Assembly: GCF_000332035.1 (NCBI RefSeq)
Contig: NZ_ALVY01000226.1
Span: 1-64,000 of the forward strand
DNA length: 64,000 bases
Source: Gloeocapsa sp. PCC 73106
GTDB taxonomy: Bacteria > Cyanobacteriota > Cyanobacteriia > Cyanobacteriales > Gloeocapsaceae
Direction of reading: 5' to 3'
Both the position numbers and the translations under genes were made by a program. The notes under the pieces are model-generated. The model ran no database searches, was not told where the DNA came from, and saw only the letters and a list, made by a program, of their open reading frames with translations. Shown in pieces: positions 27,197 through 36,120 of the stretch. How positions within the stretch are numbered: position 1 is the stretch's first letter; each line of letters opens with the position of its first letter.

Positions 27197-27313
27197 TAGT
27201 CCAACTAAGTCTGGCATGCTATTTAAACGTATATTAGTCCGCAGATTACAACGACTACTTACAACCTCATATGAAGGAAAGCTTTGGGCGATTCGTGAGG
27301 TGACCCAGGATAA

Positions 27314-28216
27314 TCAAGGGAACTTTAGTAATTGTTGCACAAGCTTGTAAAAGTGAGCAATGGGGGGAATAGCCAGGCGATCGCTTGTGGTGACTATCAC
27401 TACCTCACGGGTTAAATCTATGGAGGATTTAGCTAGCCGACGAATAGCTAGAGTAGGATCGTTCTTAGCTTCGATTAAAGCCGATTCTGGTAAAAGGGCG
27501 ATGACGTGTCCCTGTCGAACTACCCCGCGAAAAGCGTCAAGAGTGTTTAACTCCATCACCGCTTTAATGGGGCTTTGCAGACGAGTAAAACAATCCTGAA
27601 TTAATCTTTGCATACCATAACCATCTTTAAAGACTGCTTGGGGATAATCAACCAGTTGAGAAAGAGAAACTTCCGGATATTGCGTTAGAGGGTGATTTGC
27701 AGCCATTAAAACCAGGATTTCCTCCTGATAGAGAACGTCTACAACCATTTCGCTACTATTGGTTAGAAAGCGATTATTCATGACGATCGCTAAATCTACT
27801 AATCCGTCTTTGAGAACTTTGAGAGCGCGATCGCTTCCTAAAGCGGTTACTCTCAGTTGTACGTTTGGGTAATCAAAACAAAACTTTTGTAAAACTAAGG
27901 GTAAAGAATGGGCGCAAACCGAATGAATCGCAGCCACGCATAATTCCGGTTGTTTTCCCGATTTAATTTCCTCAAACTTGCGCAGCACATTTTCCCACTC
28001 TTTGCACATTTTACGTGCGTGGGGTAATAACTGCTCGCCACCGAGGGTTAATTTAGCCTGAGAACTTCTGTGAAACAATGGTAAACCCAGACTTTGCTCC
28101 AAAGATTGAATCTGACGACTAATCGTGGATTGGGTTACTTGACATTGCTGTGCGGCTAAACCGAAACTCCCAGTGTCTGCTACCGCTAAAAAAGCTTGTA
28201 ACTGCTCGATGCGCAT
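27314..28216 (-). CDS. LysR-family transcriptional regulator
   Basis: A 300-residue regulator. A winged helix-turn-helix (MRIEQLQAFLAVADTGSFGL, then QVTQSTISRQIQSLEQSLG) is followed by a periplasmic-binding-protein-like effector domain. I choose the ATG at 28216 because the family begins exactly there; the in-frame ATG 132 bases upstream adds a basic non-conserved extension. The N-terminus is close to my memory of NtcB, the nitrate-assimilation activator, but no nitrate gene is nearby, so the name is withheld. Its likely promoter lies between it and the upstream glycosyltransferase gene on the same strand. Confidence 0.88.
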   Translation of the reverse strand: MRIEQLQAFLAVADTGSFGLAAQQCQVTQSTISRQIQSLEQSLGLPLFHRSSQAKLTLGGEQLLPHARKMCKEWENVLRKFEEIKSGKQPELCVAAIHSVCAHSLPLVLQKFCFDYPNVQLRVTALGSDRALKVLKDGLVDLAIVMNNRFLTNSSEMVVDVLYQEEILVLMAANHPLTQYPEVSLSQLVDYPQAVFKDGYGMQRLIQDCFTRLQSPIKAVMELNTLDAFRGVVRQGHVIALLPESALIEAKNDPTLAIRRLAKSSIDLTREVVIVTTSDRLAIPPIAHFYKLVQQLLKFP

Positions 28217-28295
28217 TAAATCTAAATTTATTACTATTTTGCATAACTCATAGAAAATAGTAGATTTAGCTTTAAAGTTTAGTAAAAATTTATAC

Positions 28296-28982
28296 TTAAA
28301 ATCTTTTATATAAGCGCGCAAGCTTCTCCGGATGTACTCCCAACGCATAACCGAGAATCATCAATTGATTAATCAAGGTCGTTTTAAACACTCCCAATTT
28401 TTGCCAGCGACGTCCAGAAGTTAGCACTGATTCAGGAATAATCGCGATTTTACCCAATTTTCTCAGAATAAGAATTAACTCAAAATCCTCCATAATTGGT
28501 AAAGTTGGAAACCCGCCGATCGCTTTAAAAGTACTACTAGCCAAAAAAATACCCTGATCTCCGTAGGGAAGAGCCAAGTAACGAGAGCGCCAGTTGACCA
28601 GAGTTTCCACCCAACGCAGGGATTGAGCTTTACCGGATATTTTTAAAGTAAAAGCACCTCCAATGATTCCCGGTTGTGCCATTGTCTCCCGAATCCAGGT
28701 ACCATAATCGGGGGGTAATAGGGTATCGCCGTGCAAGAATAACAGAATTTCTCCTTGAGCTATTTCTGCACCACTATTCATCTGGTTAGCGCGTCCTTTG
28801 ATAGCAGACTCGATGACTTTGACTCCTGCAGCTTGAGCAATGGTAATGGTTTCATCGCAACTTCCCCCATCCACTACGATAATTTCTACATTGCTACTCT
28901 GTTTGACTCTAGCTAAAACTTGCTCAAGATTGGCAGCTTCGTTGACAACCGGAATAATAACGCTAATAATCTGATCATCCAT
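28296..28982 (-). CDS. Family 2 glycosyltransferase, TIGR04283 type
   Basis: A 228-residue GT-A glycosyltransferase. It has SVIIPVVNEAANLEQVL, the metal site VVDGGSCDETI, the family block GRANQMNSGAEIAQGEILLF with LHGDTLLPP, and the C-terminal MEDFELI followed by SGRRWQ. The TIGR04283 group includes proteins proposed to act in arsenosugar biosynthesis, but no arsenic gene is seen here. The start ATG at 28982 is used; a TTG eight codons earlier is possible. It is divergent from the lumenal protein gene at 29006 with a 23-base gap. Confidence 0.85.
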   Translation of the reverse strand: MDDQIISVIIPVVNEAANLEQVLARVKQSSNVEIIVVDGGSCDETITIAQAAGVKVIESAIKGRANQMNSGAEIAQGEILLFLHGDTLLPPDYGTWIRETMAQPGIIGGAFTLKISGKAQSLRWVETLVNWRSRYLALPYGDQGIFLASSTFKAIGGFPTLPIMEDFELILILRKLGKIAIIPESVLTSGRRWQKLGVFKTTLINQLMILGYALGVHPEKLARLYKRF

Positions 28983-29005
28983 AGATAGGAAATCAATGAT
29001 ACTCA

Positions 29006-29764
29006 ATGAGGATAATTGGCTTGATTTTAATCTTATTTTTGGCTAGTGGTGGTCCGGTGTGGGGAGGAGAATTAGCTCAACGCTTAGCTATTTTTCCTCA
29101 ATGGGAGGGGAAACCTGCTGTAGAAATTCCTAAAGGAGAATTAATTTATCCTGATTGGATGGAGGGTACCTGGGAGGTTACTTCTACTTTAGTAGAGCAA
29201 ATTGCTCCTCTGTCTCCAGCTATAGTTACGCTTGGTTTTGAGCAAAATTTGCGTTATTTGAATCAACCCTTGAGATTCAACGTAAAATTTAAGCCTGATT
29301 ATCCTGTCACGACCATAGCTAGTTTCATTCCCTTGGTTTTACCAAAAACTCCGCTCATTATTCCCGATCGCGCTTTTAACGGTTTTAATATCGCCCAAGC
29401 TTATCTGAGTACTGAGGGTGTAAAATCGGTAAAAGTTAATCCGAAAGATCCTAATGAGCAAATTACTTTTTTAGCTAATGGGAGTCAGCTCATCTCTCGA
29501 GTTACTGGACGTAAAATCGAAACTCTAGATAGTGATCAATTTATTGCTACGGAAATCACTCAGCAAATCTTTCGTAGTCAGTCTCAAATCTATCTCAACG
29601 AGGTAGAAACAACTACGTTTTATCGACTCCTAGACTCAGGAATCATCGAGGGAGATCAAGTAAGTGCGATCTATTTATCCTCTCAAGATCCCGATTATTT
29701 TGCAGCTGCTAATCGTCCTGTAGCTTTATATCGTTATCGTTTAGAGTTAATTATTGCGGTTTAA
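29006..29764 (+). CDS. DUF6816-type exported protein, probably thylakoid-lumenal
   Basis: A 252-residue protein with a clear signal peptide (RIIGLILILFLASGGPVWG, cleavage near residue 20), then a beta-rich domain with ELIYPDWMEGTWEVTSTLVEQ and a C-terminal FYRLLDSG and YRYRLEL. Plants have related lumenal proteins, which suggests a photosynthetic-membrane role of unknown mechanism. Its 3' end overlaps the convergent small gene by 18 bases. Confidence 0.72.
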   Translation: MRIIGLILILFLASGGPVWGGELAQRLAIFPQWEGKPAVEIPKGELIYPDWMEGTWEVTSTLVEQIAPLSPAIVTLGFEQNLRYLNQPLRFNVKFKPDYPVTTIASFIPLVLPKTPLIIPDRAFNGFNIAQAYLSTEGVKSVKVNPKDPNEQITFLANGSQLISRVTGRKIETLDSDQFIATEITQQIFRSQSQIYLNEVETTTFYRLLDSGIIEGDQVSAIYLSSQDPDYFAAANRPVALYRYRLELIIAV

Positions 29765-30007
29765 CTCTCTGATTCTGACAATTAAATCCATATATTGTTT
29801 GAGTACGTCTTCAGCTTGTTTTAACAAGACTAAATCCTGAGAAACTAGTTGACCCGTTGCGGCGAGGTTTACTAGTTTATTTTTTTGAATAACTAAATCA
29901 ATTATGGGGTATAGTTGCTTTTTATCTACTTCGTTTAACTGACTTATTTCTAATCCTTTGTTTAAAAATTCAACGCTTTCATTTAGCCTAGAAATGCCAT
30001 CTTCCAT
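29747..30007 (-). CDS. Short helical protein of the GTPase cluster
   Basis: An 86-residue, wholly helical, likely coiled-coil protein (SRLNESVEFLNKGLEIS; VLKQYMDLIVRIRELN). It has no membrane segment and no recognised family. It lies 17 bases after the tail-anchored protein gene and is the last of four same-strand genes starting with the dynamin-like GTPase. The tight spacing suggests it is a subunit or regulator of that system. Confidence 0.55.
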   Translation of the reverse strand: MEDGISRLNESVEFLNKGLEISQLNEVDKKQLYPIIDLVIQKNKLVNLAATGQLVSQDLVLLKQAEDVLKQYMDLIVRIRELNRNN

Positions 30008-30024
30008 GACTTCATTGGGGGTAT

Positions 30025-30783
30025 TTAAAGAATTAAAAATACTGTCAAAGCTATAATCGCTGCTGTGGCTATAACCCCTGTCATTATCAGAGTTTTTTTT
30101 TCTGATGTTTGATTAGTTGCTACTAAATCTTGAGATTCTATGCGATTAGATAAGCCTCGCCATACTCTTAATTTTTCCATATCTTGAGCGGATTTAATCG
30201 TAGTTACTACTACCAATAATTGCTCTTGTGGAGGTAAACAGTTGGCTTTAATTTCTAAAGCTATTTCCTGTCTCAATGCTGCAGAATTATTACCAAGTCG
30301 ACAAGCTAGGTCAGCGTTATTGTGGCAATCTAACCCTATAGTACTGGTTAATTGTGCTAGTTTTTGAGTGTCGACAGTGAATCCATAGTCCGAGTCACCC
30401 TTTCTGAGGATAACCGAGGCGATCGCATTTTCTAATTCTCCTGTCAATGCGGCTACAGTCAGGGCGCGCACTTGTGCTTCAGCGGTAGGAGGATAAATCC
30501 ACACGATGGAGTTACGAATATTACGCCCCATAAAATCGGTAGTAGCAGAGATTAAACCAGTAACTAATAAAATAAAATGCTGTTGATTCCTAACTAATAC
30601 TAGTGAAAACTTATGACTATCAATCAGAGAGACAAAACTAGTAGGATAGTTGGGCAAAATGGACCGATTGAGAAAATGAGGATTTTCGGCTATCTGACTA
30701 TTATCTTCGACTTTGAGCCAACGATAGTCATCTTCTTGGGAAATACCCCTGCTTTGAACGTAAATCGTTAAATACTGAGCCAT
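30025..30783 (-). CDS. Tail-anchored uncharacterised protein of the GTPase cluster
   Basis: A 252-residue protein with a soluble N-terminal domain (contains NSIVWIYPPTAEAQVRALTV and a Cys-rich middle) and a single C-terminal membrane helix (TLIMTGVIATAAIIALTVFL), so it is predicted tail-anchored. The start at 30783 is supported by GGAG five bases upstream and overlaps the upstream P-loop gene by 16 bases. The family is not recognised. Being between two GTPase-like genes and a coiled-coil protein, it could be the membrane anchor of the complex, which is inference. Confidence 0.65.
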   Translation of the reverse strand: MAQYLTIYVQSRGISQEDDYRWLKVEDNSQIAENPHFLNRSILPNYPTSFVSLIDSHKFSLVLVRNQQHFILLVTGLISATTDFMGRNIRNSIVWIYPPTAEAQVRALTVAALTGELENAIASVILRKGDSDYGFTVDTQKLAQLTSTIGLDCHNNADLACRLGNNSAALRQEIALEIKANCLPPQEQLLVVVTTIKSAQDMEKLRVWRGLSNRIESQDLVATNQTSEKKTLIMTGVIATAAIIALTVFLIL

Positions 30784-31754
30784 TTTTCTCCTTTTAAGAC
30801 TGCAAAGCCTTCGGTAGTTTTGCAACCCCTAGCGAATTCGTCGATCGCTTTTTTGAGATAGATGTCGACACTCAGCCAATCTCGCAGAAAGTCAAAAACG
30901 CCCCAATTACGATTCTCGTAGTGTAATTTGAGCATAAAACGCAGAAGGTAGCGCAGGGGTTGTTCGCTATCTTGGGGGCTATATTGGGCGTCATGGCGAA
31001 TTTTGCGAAAGTAGAAGTGAGGGATATTGTTGTTATCGACTTCCATGCGAGAAAAAATCACGCTTCCCATTGTTTGAACGGGGGTAATCACGCTAGTAAT
31101 CCAGGGACTTAGTTGTTCAGAATTAAAGTAATTAATTAAACTGGCGTAACCCTGGCGCACTTCGTTTAGTAACTCTTTAGTAGTTTGTTCATTTTTCAGA
31201 TATTTTTCGCATTTAATGGGGGCAAAAATTACTAGACGTGGTGAATTCAGGTCCTGATAAGCTTGTTTGATTAGATCTTTAATTTGCTGAGGTCGATTAA
31301 TTCTCTCGTGATATTTACCCCGTTGTTCCATTAAAGCTGGAGCGTCAATTGGGATTAAAACGGCTATGGAATTCTCCAATAAAGCCTTAACGAATTCTTT
31401 TTCTTGGGGGGTAGCTTTAGCGGCGTGATAACCACCTGGATAATCGCGAAAGTGCAACTCTAAAGAGGGGGTGCGTCCTTTTTTACCGATGCTGAAAACG
31501 AAAGAACGAAGGGATTCGGGTCCCGCGGGGGCTTCTGTTCCAGTAATACCTCTTCGATCTTTGGCTTCAAAAACGTCGAGCATACTCTTTAATTCTACTA
31601 GGCGATCTTGCAGAATCGCTGAACTCTCGTCATCGGGCGTTATTTGTAAATCCGTCAGTCCAATATTACTCTCAAACTGTTCGTACATAGCGGTTAAGAG
31701 GGTAGTTTTACCTACTCCACTAGGTCCAAGCATAGTAATATCAAGTTTTTCCAT
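30768..31754 (-). CDS. P-loop GTPase-like protein (double-GTPase type)
   Basis: A 328-residue P-loop protein. The Walker A is MLGPSGVGKTTLL (8-20), the switch II-like motif is LHFRDYPGGYH, and the base-recognition position reads FAPIKCEKY in place of the usual NKxD. That pattern recalls the DO-GTPase proteins that occur as partners of other GTPases, although the assignment is by eye. It has no membrane segment. Its start overlaps the end of the dynamin-like gene by 14 bases, so the two are translationally coupled. Confidence 0.7.
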   Translation of the reverse strand: MEKLDITMLGPSGVGKTTLLTAMYEQFESNIGLTDLQITPDDESSAILQDRLVELKSMLDVFEAKDRRGITGTEAPAGPESLRSFVFSIGKKGRTPSLELHFRDYPGGYHAAKATPQEKEFVKALLENSIAVLIPIDAPALMEQRGKYHERINRPQQIKDLIKQAYQDLNSPRLVIFAPIKCEKYLKNEQTTKELLNEVRQGYASLINYFNSEQLSPWITSVITPVQTMGSVIFSRMEVDNNNIPHFYFRKIRHDAQYSPQDSEQPLRYLLRFMLKLHYENRNWGVFDFLRDWLSVDIYLKKAIDEFARGCKTTEGFAVLKGEKWLSI

Positions 31755-33924
31755 CTAAAAATCTCAATTGGTCGATGTGGTTAGCGTCACTCACTTGCTT
31801 TACTAAGTCTAGCCATTCTCGGCGCGTTCTGGTTTGGGTTCCCAATTGAGCGAACTCTGATGACCAAATTTCTCCTCTGATTTCTTCGAGGAAGATACGC
31901 CACTGACTCTTAACTCCCTCAGCGCGCAAGACGCGATCTAAGAACTCCTCAACGATCGCAAAAGCGGCTTGACTGGGTTCAGCTAATAAGTCATCTAAAG
32001 CAGTTTGACACTTATAGACTGCTTCGGCTTGTAGCGATCGCAAACAGATTAACACTTCTTCGGCGTTGGGATGAGTAGATAACTGCAGTGTGGTAGAGTT
32101 GGGCGTAAGATCGTCCAAATGTACGCGAATGCGATGCTGAATCATCCCCCGATAGGCGAGGTTAAATTCGGCTAGGGTTTGAAAACCGAATCTGAGACTA
32201 TCTAATTCTGGGGGAATTTGTTCTACGATGGTGCTTAAGAATTCTGAACCCGTGGCGGTAGTGAGATTGCCGAGACGTCCTTGTTGGATTAACACTGCGG
32301 CTACTTCGCTTTTAACTCTTTCTAAGCCTTTTTTTAAACCTCGATCCAATAAGAGGAAGTGTTGGGACAGATGGGCGCGAATCTCGTTAAGATACTCGTA
32401 ATAAGCGTTGGGATAACCTCCAAGACGCTTACGTCGGGTTTCTACTTCTACGATGGTAGGAATTCCCGTATCGGTTTGACAAGCTTTAATCGCGGCTTCG
32501 ACTTGTTCCTTAAAATCAAAGTCTTCCCAATCTCTTTGTTCTCTAAATTTTTCTAGCAAGTCTTCTAAACTGGTAGTCAGTTCATCCCAGAGTTGTTCGA
32601 AGAGTTGTTCAAACAGAGAGAACCAGTTACTGGGCATAGAGATTAGTTTGAGGCTTTGTTGGGCTTTAGTCAACTCAGCATTGATACTATGGTGAATTTC
32701 CCAGATTCTTTCTTGACAAGCTTGGGCGTATTGTTGGTCGAGACTGGTAATATTTTCGGTTAAATAATCTAAGATTGGGTCAAGGATTTTTTGATTAGCT
32801 TCGATAGAATTGCCGCAATTGGCGATGAGACAGTCAACGAAGTAGAGATGTTTATCTAAATGGGTACTGGCTAGGTCTTGACAGTAAATGCTGTTATCTT
32901 TGATGGGAGAGTCTGAGTTGGTACGGTTGAGTATTAAAAAGGACCATTTTTCTAAGGGTAAATCTCGCAAAGCCTGACTAGCTATATCGTAAAGTTGTAC
33001 GTCTACATCTGCCCAATAGTCTCGCGGAGGGCGTGGCATACGGATGAATAGGACTAAATCTACGTCTTGCCCTAAGACTTGGATTAATCTTTCGGGATCG
33101 CCCAATCCTGTATCTCCTAAGCCGGGCATATCTACTAGGGCGATTTGTCCTAAGTCTTGGTTGGGAAAGCTACAGACTATTTTGGCTTCTCTGGCGGCGA
33201 GATAGTTGTAATAATTTCTTTGACCATCTACTGTATCTTGAGCGATATAGGCTCTAATTTGGTCCTGACTGAGGCGATAGGGAGAGGCTTCAGCGAATAA
33301 ATGGCGATATTTGTCTAAGTTGGTATGATAGTTGCGCAAATGCTCGTACATTGCCCCTGATACGGCGTTTTTACTCAATTCTTCTCCCAGTGGGGCTAGG
33401 GGTTGTTTGCCAAAGGCTTCTAAGTTAGAAGGTTTTAAGCCTAGGTGCAGTTTTTCGTAGTAAGGATGGATAACTTCGGTTAAAAAGGCAGTTTCTGAGT
33501 GAAACCAAATCTCGGCGTAGGTTTCGAGGTTAGGGTTGTGGTAAATGGTGCTACGCACTCCTGTACAATGTTGGCGATCGCCTGTGGGGATTTCGGCACT
33601 GGTTAATCCTGAGAGGCTTTGTAAGAGCTTACTTTTACCCTGTCCTGCTCGTCCTACTACGCCTAAATTCAGTGTTTTACGTCCAAAACGAGTCTTTAAC
33701 CTGGATAATATGGCTATTTCTTGTTCTAGCTTATTTTGAGGAGTTAATAGGTCTATTTCTTGCAGATAGCTGCTGATTGTTTCTTCTTTAGTTTTGGCTC
33801 CTAGTATCTGTAGTTTGGCGCGGAGTTGTTTAAGGTTGGTTTCGACTTGGGCGATTTTCTCGGCCAGGGGAAGACGTTGGTGGATGATTTCTTGAATTTT
33901 TTCGGTTTTGGTGGTCAGGATCAT
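31741..33924 (-). CDS. Dynamin-like large GTPase
   Basis: A 727-residue protein. A helical N-terminus (1-80) precedes a GTPase domain with P-loop GVVGRAGQGKSKLL (GRAGQGKS at 91-98), a G2 Thr in HCTGVRSTIYH, G3 VDMPGLGDTGLGD and a G4 candidate ILNRTNSDS. A long helical stalk-like half has coiled-coil potential (SLFEQLFEQLWDELTTSLED). There is no transmembrane helix. Bacterial dynamin-like proteins remodel or protect membranes, and several act in phage defence or stress. It leads a four-gene operon unlike the second dynamin locus at 42300. Confidence 0.8.
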   Translation of the reverse strand: MILTTKTEKIQEIIHQRLPLAEKIAQVETNLKQLRAKLQILGAKTKEETISSYLQEIDLLTPQNKLEQEIAILSRLKTRFGRKTLNLGVVGRAGQGKSKLLQSLSGLTSAEIPTGDRQHCTGVRSTIYHNPNLETYAEIWFHSETAFLTEVIHPYYEKLHLGLKPSNLEAFGKQPLAPLGEELSKNAVSGAMYEHLRNYHTNLDKYRHLFAEASPYRLSQDQIRAYIAQDTVDGQRNYYNYLAAREAKIVCSFPNQDLGQIALVDMPGLGDTGLGDPERLIQVLGQDVDLVLFIRMPRPPRDYWADVDVQLYDIASQALRDLPLEKWSFLILNRTNSDSPIKDNSIYCQDLASTHLDKHLYFVDCLIANCGNSIEANQKILDPILDYLTENITSLDQQYAQACQERIWEIHHSINAELTKAQQSLKLISMPSNWFSLFEQLFEQLWDELTTSLEDLLEKFREQRDWEDFDFKEQVEAAIKACQTDTGIPTIVEVETRRKRLGGYPNAYYEYLNEIRAHLSQHFLLLDRGLKKGLERVKSEVAAVLIQQGRLGNLTTATGSEFLSTIVEQIPPELDSLRFGFQTLAEFNLAYRGMIQHRIRVHLDDLTPNSTTLQLSTHPNAEEVLICLRSLQAEAVYKCQTALDDLLAEPSQAAFAIVEEFLDRVLRAEGVKSQWRIFLEEIRGEIWSSEFAQLGTQTRTRREWLDLVKQVSDANHIDQLRFLDGKT

Positions 33925-34143
33925 ATTGTACGGTACTTAATCCTTAGCTAAATATGCCATACTCAGCACGATAGAGCAATTCTTCTATAATAGTGCGATC
34001 GCCGTTTTTTTTGGTAATATGATTAAAGAATGATATATTTTTTTAACTAAATATTTTATCCGTTAGATAATCAAGGAAGACAAAGTTTTAAAGTATCAAA
34101 TACTTGCTCTATTGGTATTGCATAGGTAATGCCATGACCATTT

Positions 34144-34365
34144 TTACCCCATTTTCTTGTTCCTCTCACTTTTTTTGAGTAAGTCTGTGGAAGGAGGTTT
34201 TGATGAGGTTTGACTATCTAAGTTGAGGCTTATCTTGAGTCTTTCTATTTCCTGTTGTAACTCCTCAATTATTTTTTGCTGAGTTAGGATAATTTCCACC
34301 AGTTTTTCAGTGGGCAACTGCCTTAGTTCATCAGGATTCTTGGGTGGATTTGCTTGACTCATCAA
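34144..34365 (-). pseudogene. IS66-like transposase N-terminal fragment
   Basis: 73 codons with LPTEKLVEIILTQQKIIEEL, a leucine-zipper-like helix, then SLNLDSQTSSKPPSTDLLKK. This is the start of IS66-family (DUF6444-type) transposases. The frame ends after ERNKKMG, far short of the roughly 450-500 residues expected, and no catalytic domain or terminal repeat follows. It is a mobile-element relic between the GTPase operon and the pam68 locus. Confidence 0.75.
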
Positions 34366-34578
34366 TAATTACTTTACTTTTTTTTGACTTTTGTCAATCC
34401 CTCCACCTGAATCCTTACAAGAGACTAATTAGTAAACTCCATAACATATAAATACGGTAATCCGGTATTAAAACAACAAATTAATCCCCAAGATAATAAA
34501 CCGATTACTGTACCCTCCCTAGACTACGCTTAGAACTTTTTTTTATAAAGTAGCTACGCCTAGCCGTAATTAACTCAC

Positions 34579-34707
34579 TTACCCAGCTCCGCGCCACCCA
34601 GACACGACAGAACCCTGGCGAAAAAAGCGACGTAACAACCGACTAACAAACCTATTAATCGCACGCATCACCTCAAACCTAAACAACCTCTTTAAAAACC
34701 TACTCAT
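34579..34707 (-). CDS. Possible 42-residue Arg-rich microprotein coupled to pam68
   Basis: An ATG at 34707 lies inside the last codons of the PAM68 gene (the ATGAGTAG sequence contains both the new start and the old stop). It opens 42 codons beginning MSRFLKRLFRFEVMRAINRF and ending VVSGWRGAG. The amphipathic pattern, with about eleven Arg/Lys in the first 32 residues and no acidic residues except one Glu, could bind membrane or RNA. Overlap of start and stop codons suggests translational coupling. No homologue is known to me, so it may be chance. Confidence 0.35.
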   Translation of the reverse strand: MSRFLKRLFRFEVMRAINRFVSRLLRRFFRQGSVVSGWRGAG

Positions 34708-35143
34708 AATTTCTTGGGGATTCTTCTCTAGCGCTTTTCCAAGCTGAGATCATTCGTTTGAAATTAATTTGGAATTCCTTTAATCCTAGGAAACTTCCTT
34801 TTATCTCTTCATCCCAAGAAGCAGAAAGAATTCCATAGCTTAAACCTAAAACCCCTAAACCAAAAAACCCCATAGTAACTAAGACTACAGCAGGGGTTGG
34901 TACTTTGAACCATTGATGACTAACGATCCAATAGAAAGCAAAAAAAGATGATACCCCTAAAGCGGTAGGGATACCGGACAAAGCGATCATGCGCTTAATC
35001 ATGCGCTTACTTACTGCTTCGGGAATAGTAGACAAACTCGCGTTTTGGGAGTTATAAGCCGAGTTTTCCGGGTATTCAGCAGGCGGAGTTTTTTTCTTTT
35101 TTTGGCGAGGTTCAAAAGGTATTTTTTTTCGTTCAGAAGACAT
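34700..35143 (-). CDS. PAM68 family photosystem II assembly protein
   Basis: A 147-residue protein with a basic N-terminus (KKIPFEPRQKKKKTPP), two transmembrane helices (about 62-84 and 94-114), and the family end SWDEEIKGSFLGLKEFQINF. PAM68 helps insert chlorophyll proteins during photosystem II assembly in plants and cyanobacteria. It lies 17 bases after rpsO on the same strand, a neighbourhood that recurs in cyanobacteria as I recall. Confidence 0.9.
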   Translation of the reverse strand: MSSERKKIPFEPRQKKKKTPPAEYPENSAYNSQNASLSTIPEAVSKRMIKRMIALSGIPTALGVSSFFAFYWIVSHQWFKVPTPAVVLVTMGFFGLGVLGLSYGILSASWDEEIKGSFLGLKEFQINFKRMISAWKSAREESPRNYE

Positions 35144-35160
35144 AGTTTTTTTTGACTAGG

Positions 35161-35430
35161 TTAGCGACGCAGACCAAGGCGCTGAATTAAATTTTGATAG
35201 CGATCGCTGTCTTCTTGGTTAATATAAGCTAGCAAGCGTCTACGACGGCCAATCATTTTTAATAGTCCCAACCTGGAAGAGTGATCATTCTGATTGAGCT
35301 TAAGATGTTCTGTAAGTTGATTAATACGATAAGTCAAAAAAGCAATTTGCAAGTCCGCTGAACCAGTGTCAGTTTCATGCATTTGGTATTGAGTCATGAT
35401 TTCTTGTTTTTGCTCTTGAGTTAAAGACAT
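35161..35430 (-). CDS. rpsO: 30S ribosomal protein S15
   Basis: The start [16 protein letters not shown] is at 35430, giving 89 residues, the normal S15 length; an in-frame extension to 35517 is not conserved. Family blocks are [40 protein letters not shown] and [10 protein letters not shown]15 nucleates assembly of the 16S rRNA central domain. It is transcribed toward pam68 and is divergent from the RDD gene, whose ATG is 65 bases away. Confidence 0.97.
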   Translation of the reverse strand: MSLTQEQKQEIMTQYQMHETDTGSADLQIAFLTYRINQLTEHLKLNQNDHSSRLGLLKMIGRRRRLLAYINQEDSDRYQNLIQRLGLRR

Positions 35431-35495
35431 AATTGATTTTAAGGAAACACTGCAATCTATTATGTTATCATAACTGTAGGCTACTTGGGTAAAAA

Positions 35496-36044
35496 ATGCA
35501 GATGTATATTGAACCACCGCGTCAACGTATTCCCAAAGTACCTTTGGATCGCCGGGCTTATGCGTTTCTGATTGATTATGTTACTGTTTGGCTAATTACG
35601 TCCTTATTAGGAGGGAGTAATTTTTTTTTAGAATTGCTCGTTTTTACGATCGCCTGGTTGGGGATGAGAGTATTATTAGTTTCAGTCAACCAGGGTCAAA
35701 GTTTAGGGCGCTGGGCGTTGGATTTAAAGGTCATGGATACACGTTTCCGACGTCTTCCTAGTCTAGTGAATCTGACCAAACGAGAAGCTATAGTGGGCTT
35801 TGGCGCTTTTTTAGCGATGATGGGGTTGAACCTTGCTTTTATCAATCCTTTTTCTACTTTAATTTTGATTTCTCCACTATTAGCCGAATCTAGTATGGCA
35901 TTGACAGACGAGGAGATGAATCAAACCCTGCACGATCGCCTAGGACAAACCATAATTATTCCTACCAGACGGGGTTTTTCCCTAGATGTACGTTTAAGAC
36001 GAATTTATTGGGAAGTCAAAAAAAGCTTAAACAAAAGAAAATGA
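35496..36044 (+). CDS. RDD family membrane protein
   Basis: A 182-residue protein named for its Arg-Asp-Asp core, here [17 protein letters not shown]. Three or four membrane helices are visible (23-42, 46-60, 98-118 and 120-137), with [14 protein letters not shown] between them. RDD proteins are of varied or unknown role, some proposed in ion exchange. It is followed by pdhB after 76 bases with a promoter-like sequence, so they are likely separate units. Confidence 0.85.
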   Translation: MQMYIEPPRQRIPKVPLDRRAYAFLIDYVTVWLITSLLGGSNFFLELLVFTIAWLGMRVLLVSVNQGQSLGRWALDLKVMDTRFRRLPSLVNLTKREAIVGFGAFLAMMGLNLAFINPFSTLILISPLLAESSMALTDEEMNQTLHDRLGQTIIIPTRRGFSLDVRLRRIYWEVKKSLNKRK

Positions 36045-36089
36045 ATCCATAAGCATCAAGGATAACAAGTCCTACGAGTTATTTTATGA

Positions 36090-36095
36090 TATAAT
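36090..36095 (+). promoter_or_regulatory. Possible -10 element for pdhB
   Basis: TATAAT at 36090-36095, 25 bases before the pdhB ATG at 36121, within an AT-rich gap. There is no strong -35 partner. Confidence 0.3.
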
Positions 36096-36120
36096 CAGCT
36101 CTGCTCTAAAGTATGATGAT

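Noticed and set aside
26965-27237. 90-codon plus-strand frame
   Set aside because: It crosses the GC-rich palindromic repeat, has repeat-like composition and no protein-family pattern.
27314-28216. Naming the LysR regulator NtcB
   Set aside because: The N-terminus is similar to memory of NtcB, but no nitrate assimilation gene is near, and LysR N-termini are too alike to decide.
33944-34042. 33-codon minus-strand open stretch ending ELLYRAEYGIFS
   Set aside because: It looks protein-like, but has no start codon and no recognised family; possibly the end of a lost gene, too short to claim.
34058-34146. Peptide KWGKNGHGITYAIPIEQVFD after the IS66 fragment on the minus strand
   Set aside because: It could be debris of another gene joined to the transposase stub, but the frame cannot be tied to any family.
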